A stretch of DNA of 64,000 nt from Alphaproteobacteria bacterium (GTDB lineage Bacteria > Pseudomonadota > Alphaproteobacteria > SHVP01), in the NCBI GenBank assembly GCA_016869765.1, contig VGES01000013.1:16248-80247 (forward strand), in the 5' to 3' direction. The notes under the pieces are model-generated. The model made no database searches, was not told where the DNA came from, and saw nothing but the letters and a program-made list of their open reading frames with translations. Made by a program: the position numbers and the translations under genes. How positions within the stretch are numbered: position 1 is the first letter of the stretch; each line of letters opens with the position of its first letter. Of this stretch, positions 16,921-25,948 are shown piece after piece.

Positions 16921-18735
16921 CTAGAATACTGCGATGTAGTTCGGCTTGTCGTCGATCGTGATCGTGCCGGGGGGTGCATTCTTCCAGGCCCGGACGCGCA
17001 ACGAGAAGTCAACCAGCGCCCGCTTGCCCCTCAAGTCCGTCGCCGGAAAGGTCACCTCGGCCCGGTGATCGACGAAATCCGGTTCGTCGCGTAGCAGCCA
17101 GACCTCACTCGCCAACGGCTTGCCATCGCCTCCGTGGAGCGGCTCCTTGGTCGTCGGGTCTAGCAGTTTGACGTCGACGTACCAAGTAAGCCCAGCCATG
17201 CAGCATCGGGTCACGTTGAACGCAACGCTTGCGCGCTCGCCATCGACCGCGTGCGTCACGCCGCGGATGCGGGTCGGACCGGTGATGTCCTTGAGTGCCG
17301 AAGCGACCTTCCTTGCGTCGGGCGTGCCCCAGCGCGACCGCTCGAACGGGGCGGCCAATGGCGAAATTTGGGTATGGCTCGTGCTACGTTCGATCAGGTT
17401 CTTCATGTTGAATCCGATCCGTGTAGCGTAGAGCGCGGTCAGGAACGGCGAGGCGAAGGACGTGCCGTTGATCTCCATGCCGTCCAACCTGATCTGGCCT
17501 GGGCCGAGGACGTGCGGACTTACTTGGCCGTTGGCCGCGACACCGAGGTCGGAAAAAGCCGAGGGCGCCAGGGCGCCGTCGGTCGCCCGGCCGAAACTTC
17601 CGACATAGATGACGAAGGGGCTGTCGCGAAACAAATACGTCAATGCAGTCTGCACGCCGTTGAAGTCGCCAAAGGCGCCACCGATTGGAAAGGCCGAAAG
17701 CCGCATCGGGACGCCGGTCGGTGGCCCCGTGAGTCGTTTGACGCGCAACCGGGCCGGCCAATCCTGACCGGCGGCGAAGCTCATCGCGATGTAGCCCTTG
17801 CGCGGCGGGTCGCGTGGGGCGACGCGAGCCGTCGCCAACCGCTCGCCACCGTCGAGAACAAGTTCGAACTCGTAATCGGCGTCGGGCGCAACACTCGAAT
17901 CCCAGGCAAAGAAGAAACGATTGGCCCCCTTGCGCAGCATGACGCGATTGGCATCGATGTCTTGCCCGGCGGCAGTGCGTTCACGCATATCGACGAGGCC
18001 GTTACCATTTCGGTCTGCCGACACCCAACTGTGGACTGAGCCTCGCGTGTTGCCAGCGGAAATGAACGCAAAAGCCTCGTGCTGCGCTAGGTAGACACGC
18101 AGTTGCTGGGCGAAGAAATCTTCCTGGTCGGAATAGACATCGATCGTCGCCGGGATGCCCATGCTGATGTTGAACAATACGACGCCATTGACCATTCCGT
18201 CGTTGAGAGCACTGCCCGTGTCAAAGACGGAGGCCGCTGTGTAAAGCACGATCGGCACGTCCGGCAAAATTGCGCGCACGACGCGATACACCTGGAAGCC
18301 ATGGTCGTCCGCACCCTCGCTGCTAAACGTCGGGTCTGAGGAGTACTGTGTTCTCGGTCCTTCTGCTCGCTTCCTCAACGTTGTGAGGCGGGCCTCCTCG
18401 GGATGGGCATCGAGCCAGTGCCGGAGCCCGGCGAAGCCGACGTCGATAATGCCGAGCCTCCCGCCCGGAAGCCGCGCCGCAGTCGCGCCGGCGGTATCCA
18501 GGCCCATGAGCCGCCTCGCCTCGGCGAAATCGATCGCCGCGGCGGGCCGTCGCGGTGCGGCGAGCATCGCCGGCGTCGGAGGTGGTACCACAATTGGTGG
18601 TAGGACCCGCGTCGCTTCGTCGGTGAATCGCTTCAAGCGATAGGCGTGTTCCGGTGGGAGGTCGGCTGCATTGAGCGGGCCGCCGAACACCAATGCCATA
18701 ACGGTGATACAAGCGTGGACCCACGACACCTTCAT
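16921..18735 (-). CDS. Exported subtilisin-like (S8) serine peptidase
   Basis: A 604-residue protein with a signal peptide (cleavage near LNA-A, residues 20-25). The catalytic triad of subtilases can be read: Asp98 in G-I-I-D-V-G-F, His145 in D-D-H-G-F-Q-V, and Ser426 in N-G-T-S-F-A-S-P, with the oxyanion Asn229 in I-S-A-G-N-T. The spacing between His and Ser is long (about 280 residues) because of a beta-rich insertion after residue 235 that begins with an EF-hand-like loop D-R-N-G-N-G-L-V-D. A C-terminal region of about 130 residues is beta-rich. It should act outside the cytoplasm. The gene is alone. Confidence 0.8.
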   Translation of the reverse strand: MKVSWVHACITVMALVFGGPLNAADLPPEHAYRLKRFTDEATRVLPPIVVPPPTPAMLAAPRRPAAAIDFAEARRLMGLDTAGATAARLPGGRLGIIDVGFAGLRHWLDAHPEEARLTTLRKRAEGPRTQYSSDPTFSSEGADDHGFQVYRVVRAILPDVPIVLYTAASVFDTGSALNDGMVNGVVLFNISMGIPATIDVYSDQEDFFAQQLRVYLAQHEAFAFISAGNTRGSVHSWVSADRNGNGLVDMRERTAAGQDIDANRVMLRKGANRFFFAWDSSVAPDADYEFELVLDGGERLATARVAPRDPPRKGYIAMSFAAGQDWPARLRVKRLTGPPTGVPMRLSAFPIGGAFGDFNGVQTALTYLFRDSPFVIYVGSFGRATDGALAPSAFSDLGVAANGQVSPHVLGPGQIRLDGMEINGTSFASPFLTALYATRIGFNMKNLIERSTSHTQISPLAAPFERSRWGTPDARKVASALKDITGPTRIRGVTHAVDGERASVAFNVTRCCMAGLTWYVDVKLLDPTTKEPLHGGDGKPLASEVWLLRDEPDFVDHRAEVTFPATDLRGKRALVDFSLRVRAWKNAPPGTITIDDKPNYIAVF

Positions 18736-19117
18736 GATCGATCTCCGCTTGGTTCGCGGTTCGATGTATTGGCGCGATCAAGTACCAGGGTACGACTTCG
18801 ACGATATCGATACAAACCGGGCTGACTTGGCTGCCACGCTGATGATTCGTGGGCGAAAGCCGGGGTCTCGTCATGTGACGATGCGAAACATTCGCGGCGA
18901 CCAGACTAACCGAAATCTGCCGCCACGGCACTCGAGCGCGTGCGGCCGGGTACCTTGCCCTTAGTGGGGCCACCGGTCGACATGGCCCGTGATCACGCGA
19001 AACCGAAACTCGGTGGATCGTATCGCCGGCGATAAGACGCCCTCGATCAAAGGTCCAGCCCGGCCAAGGGTCTGTTCCACCGCATTCGCGCATGTCCCTC
19101 TGTGCTATGGTCTCGGT
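18736..19117 (+). other. Non-coding gap between divergent genes
   Basis: This stretch of 382 bases separates the S8 peptidase gene (minus) from the lipoprotein gene (plus). It must hold both promoters. No RNA gene, repeat or reliable promoter box was recognised by eye, and the open frames across it do not look coding. Confidence 0.5.
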
Positions 19118-20536
19118 GTGCATCGGCAAGCCACCACCGTAGAGCAGTTCAAGCGTCTCATCGGCGGCGTGCTGCTCGTCGTCCTTGCGGCCTGCGCCGA
19201 GGTTCCGGTTGCTGGCGGCCGTTGGCAGCAGACGGTCAGTCTGCGCGACGCGTTGCCGACGGCTGTTGCCGCCAGCCCACGATCCGCCTCGATCCAGACC
19301 CGGCCGTGGCGCCCCGAAGAACGGGCCGAATTCCTTGTCCATGTGAATGTCATTGGGGAATCCGCGCCCGGGTTGCTGGAGCGGGCGGCGTTGGCCGGCC
19401 CGGTCCCGATTTATCGCATCGATCGGACCAGCGGTCAGGTGCATGGGCTCAACTCGCTGGCCGGGGCCGGCGAGGGTTCGATCTGGATCTACAATTCGTT
19501 CCCGCGCACGCCCGAGAGCTTCAGCCGTCAGGCGATCGCCCATGAGATCGCCCACGTCGCCGACCAGGACAGCCGGATCGCGCGCTCCAAGGAATTTCTT
19601 GCCGTGGTCGAGCCGCGCATTCGTGCCGCGCGAGAGCGTGTTCGCACCGCCGGATACAGCAACTTGCGGGATGCGCTGCTCGCCCGCCGCGACGATCTCG
19701 CGCGCGACGTCGGTCTGCCGACGCTCTATTCGGCCACGGCGATTCAGGAAGCGTTCGCCGAATACGTCGGCTACGCCATCATCGGCTCGGGGTTCACCCC
19801 GCCGGCCGACGTGGCGGCCGTCATCGACAATGTGATCCGGCTGCGAGGGATGCCGGCCGATCCGACCAGTATCGCCGTCCGCCGCATCCATGACTCCTAT
19901 GCCTCCGGCCTATGGGTCGAGGCGATCAACCGCGCCGACGAAGCCTTGAAACTCGACGCCAAGGAACCGGAGGCGTTGCCCTACCGGGGGTTCTCCTTCG
20001 TCTCGCGTCGAGAGTTCGAAAAAGCCAAGGACGATTTGACAGCGGCCCTGGCACAGTTGCCCGAATTCGACGGCATGCGGGTGCAGGTCCTGGCTTCCCG
20101 GGCCTCGGCCCATTTCGGATTGGGGCAACACGCCATGAGCGTGCGGGATTCGAGCACGGCCCTCGACGTCAATCCGTTTCACGTTCCGGCGTTGATGTGG
20201 CGTTCCCTGGCCTATGCAGCGCAGAAGGATTTCGCGCGCGCGAACACCGACATCAGCCAGGCGATCGAGCGATCGCCGGATACGCTGGTGCTCTATTTCT
20301 TCCGGGCCGAAATGCGTGCGGATTCGGGCGACGTTCAGGGCGCGATCGCCGACATGACGACCGTCGTCACGCGAAGCCCCAACAATGCCCGGGCCTTCCT
20401 GCTACGCGGGCGCTATTGGGCCAAGGCGAAGAAGCCGGACGAGGCGCGGTCGGACTTGGCGCGCGCCGCTCAACTCGATCCGGCCCTATCGTCCGAGGTC
20501 GAGAACGTACGCCGCGAGCTCGATCGCGCCAGCTAG
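19118..20536 (+). CDS. Lipoprotein with HExxH metallopeptidase-like domain and TPR repeats
   Basis: A protein of about 472 residues from the GTG start, with a lipoprotein signal ending L-A-A-C. The motif I-A-H-E-I-A-H-V-A-D has the HExxH zinc-binding form, with a possible third ligand in Q-E-A-F-A-E-Y about 65 residues later, so a gluzincin-type metallopeptidase is likely. The second half contains about four tetratricopeptide repeats. The GTG was chosen because it gives a proper N-terminus before the lipobox, but a start further upstream cannot be ruled out. The product should sit on the periplasmic face of a membrane. A short hairpin and tRNA-Arg follow. Confidence 0.72.
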   Translation: MHRQATTVEQFKRLIGGVLLVVLAACAEVPVAGGRWQQTVSLRDALPTAVAASPRSASIQTRPWRPEERAEFLVHVNVIGESAPGLLERAALAGPVPIYRIDRTSGQVHGLNSLAGAGEGSIWIYNSFPRTPESFSRQAIAHEIAHVADQDSRIARSKEFLAVVEPRIRAARERVRTAGYSNLRDALLARRDDLARDVGLPTLYSATAIQEAFAEYVGYAIIGSGFTPPADVAAVIDNVIRLRGMPADPTSIAVRRIHDSYASGLWVEAINRADEALKLDAKEPEALPYRGFSFVSRREFEKAKDDLTAALAQLPEFDGMRVQVLASRASAHFGLGQHAMSVRDSSTALDVNPFHVPALMWRSLAYAAQKDFARANTDISQAIERSPDTLVLYFFRAEMRADSGDVQGAIADMTTVVTRSPNNARAFLLRGRYWAKAKKPDEARSDLARAAQLDPALSSEVENVRRELDRAS

Positions 20537-20542
20537 GCCGGC

Positions 20543-20563
20543 GCCTGCCTTCCGAGGGCAGGC
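20543..20563 (+). other. Hairpin between lipoprotein gene and tRNA-Arg
   Basis: A perfect 7-bp inverted repeat (GCCTGCC / GGCAGGC) with a 7-base loop lies after the stop of the lipoprotein gene. It is not followed by a T tract, so it is only a weak candidate terminator. Confidence 0.35.
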
Positions 20564-20586
20564 AAATGGTGTTAAGGGGAGAACGG

Positions 20587-20664
20587 GCGCCCTTAGCTCA
20601 GGTGGATTAGAGCGACAGCCTTCTAAGCTGTAGGTCCCTGGTTCGAGTCCAGGAGGGCGCACCA
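20587..20664 (+). tRNA. tRNA-Arg (anticodon TCT)
   Basis: The 78 bases form a cloverleaf with acceptor stem GCGCCCT/AGGGCGC, D arm with AGCTCAG, anticodon stem ACAGC/GCTGT around the loop CTTCTAA (anticodon TCT), T arm GGTTCGAGTCC and an encoded CCA. No duplicated 3' end that would mark an integrated element was seen in the window. Confidence 0.97.
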
Positions 20665-20973
20665 TCGCCGCTAGAGTCTAGTGCACCGGTCGGCCCCTTA
20701 TCGGCATCTTGTTTAGGCTCCCAAACATGATGGTCGGCAGAGCCTGAAAACCGTTTTGGCGGAAGGTCCGCCCCAGTCGTTGGTGCAGACCAGCTTTCGC
20801 CCACGGATCAATCACCGTCGGTTCTGGTCCATGGCGTCGCATGTCAACCTTGCGCCCGTCGCAGCCGTTGGAGTGGTCTATCATCGTCGGGCGATTTCGA
20901 TCGACGACGCGGGGCCGTCGCTCTCATGGTGCCCTCGCTCGGTGGTTCCAACCCGAAGTCACGGAGGCAATCG
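20665..20973 (+). other. Non-coding gap between tRNA-Arg and multicopper oxidase gene
   Basis: About 309 bases with no supported gene. It holds the ribosome binding site GGAGG just before the oxidase start. No integrase, direct repeat of the tRNA end or other RNA was recognised. Confidence 0.5.
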
Positions 20974-22023
20974 ATGCAACGAAATACTTGGTGGGTCGCG
21001 GCTGCCGTGGTCGCGGCGGTCGCAGCGATCGTCCTCGGGATCGTCGTGGGCGGAGATCGCGAGCCTCGCATGGCGGGCGGTCACGGAGCCATGGGGCACG
21101 GCGAGGGTGGTCACGATATGTCGCCCGTCGACGTGAGCCGGGCGCCGCGGATCGATCCCACCATCAAACCCGGCCAGGATTTGGCGTCGCGCATGATCGA
21201 CGGCGTGCGCGAGTTCCAGCTCGAGGTCAGCGTGGTGCAGTGGCCGATCCTGCCCAACGTCTATGCCGGCGCGTATGCCTACAACGGTCAGGTGCCGGGC
21301 CCGACGATCCGGGTGAGGCCGGGAGAACGCGTGCGCATCGCCGTCACCAACCGGTTGCCCGAGGCGACGACGGTCCACTGGCACGGCCTCGACATCCCGA
21401 TCGACCAGGACGGGGTGCCATTCCTCTCGCAGCCGCCGATCGCCCCGGGCGCGACGTTCACCTACGCTTTCAGCGTTCCGGCCACGCCAGGCACGTTCTT
21501 CTATCACACGCACATGCACGCCGATCGGCAGCAGGCGGTCGGTCTCTACGGCGCGCTGGTGATCGAGGACAACCCGCCACCCCATGCGGCCTACACGCTC
21601 TCGCTCGGGGAGTGGCGGATCGTCGGCGGCAAGAGTTATCCCGCCATGCCGCACGACGGCATGATGCCAAACTATTTCACGATCAACGGCAAGAGCTACC
21701 CGGCGACCGAAACGATTCGCGCCAGGGTGGGCGAGTCGATTCTGTTGCGACTCGTGGGTTCGGGGCAGTTCATCCATCCGATCCACATTCACGGTGGCCC
21801 GTTCGAGATCGTTGCTACCGATGGCTTTCCGGTTCCGCCGGGTGCCCGCCTGACCAAGGACACGGTGCTGGTCGGGCCGGGCGAGCGCTACGACGTGTTG
21901 TGGACGGCGCGCCGGCCCGGAAAGTGGCTCTTGCACTGCCACATCAATCACCACACGACCAACGACGGCCGTGAGGTGGATGGCGCGGGCGGCATGACGC
22001 TGGTGATCGACGTGACGGCCTGA
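20974..22023 (+). CDS. Compact multicopper oxidase
   Basis: A 349-residue protein with an N-terminal hydrophobic anchor or signal (residues 6-27) and a His/Met/Gly-rich stretch at residues 33-50 that could bind copper. The four copper-ligand groups of multicopper oxidases are present: H-W-H-G (135-138), H-T-H (178-180), H-P-I-H-I-H-G (268-274) and H-C-H-I-N-H (321-326), including the type 1 Cys322. At this length it has only two cupredoxin domains, where three-domain laccases have about 500 residues. It probably oxidises phenols or metal ions in the periplasm. The ATG has a GGAGG site; the VOC gene follows after 17 bases. Confidence 0.9.
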   Translation: MQRNTWWVAAAVVAAVAAIVLGIVVGGDREPRMAGGHGAMGHGEGGHDMSPVDVSRAPRIDPTIKPGQDLASRMIDGVREFQLEVSVVQWPILPNVYAGAYAYNGQVPGPTIRVRPGERVRIAVTNRLPEATTVHWHGLDIPIDQDGVPFLSQPPIAPGATFTYAFSVPATPGTFFYHTHMHADRQQAVGLYGALVIEDNPPPHAAYTLSLGEWRIVGGKSYPAMPHDGMMPNYFTINGKSYPATETIRARVGESILLRLVGSGQFIHPIHIHGGPFEIVATDGFPVPPGARLTKDTVLVGPGERYDVLWTARRPGKWLLHCHINHHTTNDGREVDGAGGMTLVIDVTA

Positions 22024-22040
22024 GCGGGGAGGGATCAACG

Positions 22041-23057
22041 ATGGCAAGAAGCCAGCTTCCGGATTACATCGCGAACTCACCCGGGAGCCCGGTATATGCG
22101 GCGACGATCGGGGTCGATGACCTCGATCGCAGTGTCGACTTCTACCAACGATTCATCGGGCTCGACGTCGTCGCGCGTGAACCGCTCTCGGGCCCCGCCT
22201 TCGAAGCCCACTGGCAATTGCCCCGCGGAACGACGGGCGAGATGGCGGTGCTTGCCGATCGCTGTGCCGTTGGCCGAGTCGCCCTGATCCGCTGGTCTGC
22301 AGCGGATCGGGTGCCCGTGCGCGACGTGGCGCAGGGCCAGCGCAGTTTCGGGCTGATGAACCTCAACTTCTACACGCAGGACATCGAAGGCCACACCAGG
22401 CAGCTGGCAGCGGCAGGATACCGCCCGTGGTCGCCGCCCGTCGTTCACGACATGGGCGAGCACATCGGTGAACCAATCGAGGTCATGATCGACGGCCCCG
22501 ATACGGTGATCCTAAACCTGATTCAGCTCCAAGCCCGATCGCCGAAAGGGCGCATTCGCGAGACGCTGGCCTATACGCGCGACGCGCACGGCTTCAATCG
22601 CTGTGGGCTGACCCCGGTCGTCACCATGCAGCACTGCGTGCGCGATGCCGATCGGGCGCTCGGGTTCTATCAACGCGTGCTGAAGATGGGCATCCGCGTC
22701 GATACCATCCTCCACGGTGCGGAGATGGAGCGGTTCATGGGATATCCGCCAGGCGCCAAGACCCGTGATACCTACGTCCACGGCAACCATATGTTCGGCA
22801 AGATAGCGGTCAATCAACCGCTCAATTTTCCCTGCACGGACATGGTTGGTCGCGCGGTTCCCCCCAATGTCGGGCTTATCGCACAGTCGTTCATCGTGCC
22901 CGACCTGGCTGCCGCCCTGGCCGAATGCGCGAACGTCAGCGCTGCGATTTATAGCCCGGCCGTCGAGTGTGAGCTTCCGGCACTCGGACGGGTCCGTTCG
23001 GCCATCGTCCGCAACCCAGGCAGCGGCGCGCTCCAGGAGCTGGTCGAGCGCGACTAG
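22041..23057 (+). CDS. VOC-family protein (two glyoxalase/dioxygenase-like modules)
   Basis: The product has 338 residues with two vicinal-oxygen-chelate modules, at about residues 15-155 and 190-335. The first begins A-T-I-G-V-D-D-L-D-R-S-V-D-F-Y and the second V-V-T-M-Q-H-C-V-R-D-A-D-R-A-L-G-F-Y-Q, both matching the opening beta-alpha unit of VOC domains. Family members include extradiol dioxygenases, glyoxalases and epimerases, and metal ligands cannot be fixed reliably here. It follows the multicopper oxidase closely, after a GGAGGG site, and is likely co-transcribed. The class II aldolase gene lies 144 bases downstream. Confidence 0.78.
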   Translation: MARSQLPDYIANSPGSPVYAATIGVDDLDRSVDFYQRFIGLDVVAREPLSGPAFEAHWQLPRGTTGEMAVLADRCAVGRVALIRWSAADRVPVRDVAQGQRSFGLMNLNFYTQDIEGHTRQLAAAGYRPWSPPVVHDMGEHIGEPIEVMIDGPDTVILNLIQLQARSPKGRIRETLAYTRDAHGFNRCGLTPVVTMQHCVRDADRALGFYQRVLKMGIRVDTILHGAEMERFMGYPPGAKTRDTYVHGNHMFGKIAVNQPLNFPCTDMVGRAVPPNVGLIAQSFIVPDLAAALAECANVSAAIYSPAVECELPALGRVRSAIVRNPGSGALQELVERD

Positions 23058-23201
23058 CAGGCCAGGAACCACCCGCGCTCCGAGCCTCGCCCATCGCGCG
23101 GGTTTGGCCCAGCCTGGCCAGGTTCGATTCGGTCGTTCAACCCGGGGCAAAGCGCGGTATGATCACACCCTTCGCCAGATCCATCCTGCTGAGGATTGCC
23201 C

Positions 23202-23990
23202 ATGCCCGCCGGTGTCGCTCTTGATGTCTATACCCGTGCCCGTCGCAACGACGTTTCAGCGGGTGAATGGAAAGCCCGCGTCGACCTTGCGGCGTGTTAC
23301 CAGCTGTTCGATCGCAAAGGCTGGACGGACGGGATCAATACCCATCTGTCGGTCCGTAGCCCGGACAACCCGAACCACTTCTTCTTGAAGCCGGATCATC
23401 TCCTGTTCCACCAGGTGACGGCGTCTTCGATGATCAAGATCGACCTGGATGGCAATCTTGTCGATCCCGACTCGGGCAAGGTCAACCCCGCTGGTGCGAT
23501 CATTCATTCGGCGGTGCTCGCGGCCCGGTCCGACTCCAACTGCGTCCTGCACCACCACACGGACGCGGGCATCGCGGTGTCTTCGCAGGAAGACGGCTTG
23601 CTACCGATGAGCCAGCACGCGCTCCAGTTCTACAATCGGGTGTCGTTCCACGAGTACGAAGGGATCGCGCTCGATCCGTCTGAGCGGGCGAGTCTGCAGA
23701 GCGACCTCGGACCCACGAACAACGTGATGCTGCTGCGCAACCACGGGATCCTCGTGGTCGGCTCGTCGGTCGGCATGGCGTTCTCGATCTGCGATCAATT
23801 CGAAACCGCATGCCGCTCGCAGATCATGGCGCAACAGTCGGGCGCCCGGCTGCACTTCCCGACGCCCGCGGTGTGCGAGCACACGGCCCAGCAGTTCGAG
23901 CGCGGCAGCCAGCAGCGGCGGGCGGACTCCACCGAGTGGAAGGCGATGCTCGGTTGGCTCGATGAACTAGGCGCGCCCTACGCGCAGTAG
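23202..23990 (+). CDS. Class II aldolase/adducin-family protein
   Basis: A 262-residue protein of the zinc-dependent class II aldolase family. The zinc-binding pair is visible in V-L-H-H-H-T-D-A-G, with a later His in L-R-N-H-G-I-L-V-V-G, as in fuculose-phosphate aldolases. The family also includes decarboxylases and proteins of unknown reaction, so the substrate is open. The ATG follows GAGGATT; a TTG two codons earlier is not preferred. A paralogue lies at 55984-56778 on the other strand. It converges on the DnaJ-like gene with a 3-base gap. Confidence 0.86.
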   Translation: MPAGVALDVYTRARRNDVSAGEWKARVDLAACYQLFDRKGWTDGINTHLSVRSPDNPNHFFLKPDHLLFHQVTASSMIKIDLDGNLVDPDSGKVNPAGAIIHSAVLAARSDSNCVLHHHTDAGIAVSSQEDGLLPMSQHALQFYNRVSFHEYEGIALDPSERASLQSDLGPTNNVMLLRNHGILVVGSSVGMAFSICDQFETACRSQIMAQQSGARLHFPTPAVCEHTAQQFERGSQQRRADSTEWKAMLGWLDELGAPYAQ

Positions 23991-23993
23991 CGG

Positions 23994-24509
23994 CTAGCTC
24001 CCGCCGAGAATCGGGAACCCGAGGTAGTCCGTCAGCTCGACGACGCCCCACAGCATCAGGCTGGTGAGGGCGCCGACGGCCAGGATCGTCAGTAGCATCA
24101 GGAAGATGTCGCTGAAGAACACGCCGATTTCGCCGGCGAACCGGCCGAATCGGGTCGAGGCACGGTGCACCTGGTGGGCTTCGACCTGCCATTGCACGTC
24201 GCCCTCGAAGTAACGCTCCCAGCGGGCGGCATCTTCGCCGATGTCGAGCGTTGGATCGGAGGTCGAGGTCCACTCCTGGCCGGTGGGCTCGTATCTGCCA
24301 CGGTCGTATTCCCGACGCCGTTCCTTGTCGTTGAGGATGGTATACGCCGCACAGAGTCGACGGAATTCCTCGGCCGCAGCCGGGTTGTCGGGATTGGTGT
24401 CGGGATGGCAGGCCTTCGCCCGCGTGCGAAATTGCCAGCGGATGAAATCGCGACGAGCGGTACGCTCGACGCCCAATACGTCGTACGGGTCGAATGTGGC
24501 CGCCGGCAT
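23994..24509 (-). CDS. DnaJ-domain membrane protein
   Basis: A 171-residue protein with an N-terminal J domain (about residues 6-70). It starts D-P-Y-D-V-L-G-V and contains the essential H-P-D motif in A-C-H-P-D-T-N-P, which stimulates DnaK-type ATPases. The C-terminus has a hydrophobic helix (about 133-155), so the J domain should be tethered to the membrane facing the cytoplasm. There is no Gly/Phe or zinc-finger region, unlike DnaJ itself. It follows the amidase gene by 3 bases, suggesting co-transcription without a clear functional link. Confidence 0.88.
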   Translation of the reverse strand: MPAATFDPYDVLGVERTARRDFIRWQFRTRAKACHPDTNPDNPAAAEEFRRLCAAYTILNDKERRREYDRGRYEPTGQEWTSTSDPTLDIGEDAARWERYFEGDVQWQVEAHQVHRASTRFGRFAGEIGVFFSDIFLMLLTILAVGALTSLMLWGVVELTDYLGFPILGGS

Positions 24510-24512
24510 CGA

Positions 24513-25847
24513 TCACCGCGCCAGGGTTTCGACCCAGGCCGCGGCGGCCACCATCTCGGGGTCGCGGTTGGCGAACCCCATGACCTGGAAACCCGCCGGA
24601 AGCGACCCTTCGGCGAGAAGCGGCAAGCTCATCGAGGGTAGGCCGAGGAACGTCCACGGCACCTGGTAGTGGCGGCTGCCGGTCGTCGCATGACCGACCG
24701 GAGCGGGCCCCGTCGACCCAAGGCTCAGGAACACATCGATCGTGTCGGCCCAACCGGCGACACGCGCACGGAGCGCGTTGCGGTTAGCGAGCAGCAGGTG
24801 GTAGCGCGCCTCGTCCACCTTGGCCCCGGTGTCGATCAGATCGTGGATACGGGCGTCGAGCTGCGCCCGGGGATAACTGAGAAACGGCCAAGCCATTTCG
24901 TAGCCCAGAAGTTCGAGCGATTCGCCGTCGATCATCGCCGCGATGTCGTCCTCCAACTCGGCAAAGGCTGGACTATTTTCGCGCCGAACGATCGTGACGC
25001 CCGCGCGCGCCAGCCCTTCGAGGATGGCATTGGCGCCAGCCTGTGTCCCGCGGCCCGCTTTGTCGAACTCCTTGAAAGCGAGCCACCCCACGGCCTTGGG
25101 TTTGCGCGCAGCGGGAACTTCCAAGGGCAGGGGGCGATGACCCGAATAGCCTCCGGGAACGGACGAACATACCTGCGTCGTATGCCAGGCATCGGCGAGG
25201 CTCGCGGCGATGATGCCCACGTGATCGAACGTCGGCGACAACGGGTGTACGCCGCCCGTATGGATGACGTGGAGGGTCGGCTTCAGTGCGTAAGCCCCGC
25301 AATAGGCGGCCGGGCGCAACAACGAACCGCGGGTCTGGGTGCCGAGCGCCACCGGAATCATTCCGCCGCCGACCGATGCCCCGGAACCGCTCGACGAACC
25401 ACCCGGGGTGCGCGCTGGATCGTGCGGGTTTCTGGCTGCGTTGGTGTGGCCACAGGCGAACTCCGTCGTCACGGTCTTGCCCAGGATGATCGCGCCCGCG
25501 GAGCGCAGGGCCTGCACGCAGGCCGCGTCCACCGGGGCCTGCCAGCCCTTGTACAGCGGGCTGTTCATTTGTGTCGGCAGATCTTTGGTATTGATCATGT
25601 CCTTGATGCCGACCGGACAGCCATCGAGCATCGACCGCGGTTTGCCGGCCCGATAGCGCGCGGTCGCCTCATCGGCTGCCTTACGGGCGGCTGGGAGGTC
25701 GAGGGTCACGAAGGCCCGGACGTCCTTCTCGCGCCGGTCGATGGCCTCGATGCAGCGGTCGAGGTAGGCCCGAGGCGTCGATTTCCCCTGAAGAAAGGCC
25801 GGTCGAGCCGACGAGAAGTCGGTCAACGAATTGCGCCAGAACACCAT
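24513..25847 (-). CDS. Amidase-signature-family hydrolase
   Basis: The protein has 444 residues and the amidase-signature fold. The catalytic Ser-cisSer-Lys triad can be read as Lys82 in V-G-I-K-D, the cis-Ser in the G-G-S-S-S-G-S-G-A motif (about 151-153) and the nucleophile Ser175 in G-T-Q-T-R-G-S-L-L-R-P-A. The usual second motif is G-T-D-T-G-G-S, so the Asp and Gly are replaced by Gln and Arg here, while the nucleophile stays. The enzyme should hydrolyse an amide to acid and ammonia in the cytoplasm. Its substrate is unknown. The gene diverges from the unknown-family gene at 25949. Confidence 0.88.
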   Translation of the reverse strand: MVFWRNSLTDFSSARPAFLQGKSTPRAYLDRCIEAIDRREKDVRAFVTLDLPAARKAADEATARYRAGKPRSMLDGCPVGIKDMINTKDLPTQMNSPLYKGWQAPVDAACVQALRSAGAIILGKTVTTEFACGHTNAARNPHDPARTPGGSSSGSGASVGGGMIPVALGTQTRGSLLRPAAYCGAYALKPTLHVIHTGGVHPLSPTFDHVGIIAASLADAWHTTQVCSSVPGGYSGHRPLPLEVPAARKPKAVGWLAFKEFDKAGRGTQAGANAILEGLARAGVTIVRRENSPAFAELEDDIAAMIDGESLELLGYEMAWPFLSYPRAQLDARIHDLIDTGAKVDEARYHLLLANRNALRARVAGWADTIDVFLSLGSTGPAPVGHATTGSRHYQVPWTFLGLPSMSLPLLAEGSLPAGFQVMGFANRDPEMVAAAAWVETLAR

Positions 25848-25948
25848 GCAACCCTATGCTGATGAAGCGACATCCCAGTCTAGCAAGGATGGCGGCGGCG
25901 TTGAATCGGCGTGGCGACAGTGGCCTAATGACGGCCGGGGGGCACCAG

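Noticed and set aside
20587..20664. tRNA-Arg as an integration site of a mobile element
   Set aside because: No integrase, transposase or repeat of the tRNA 3' end was found in the window.
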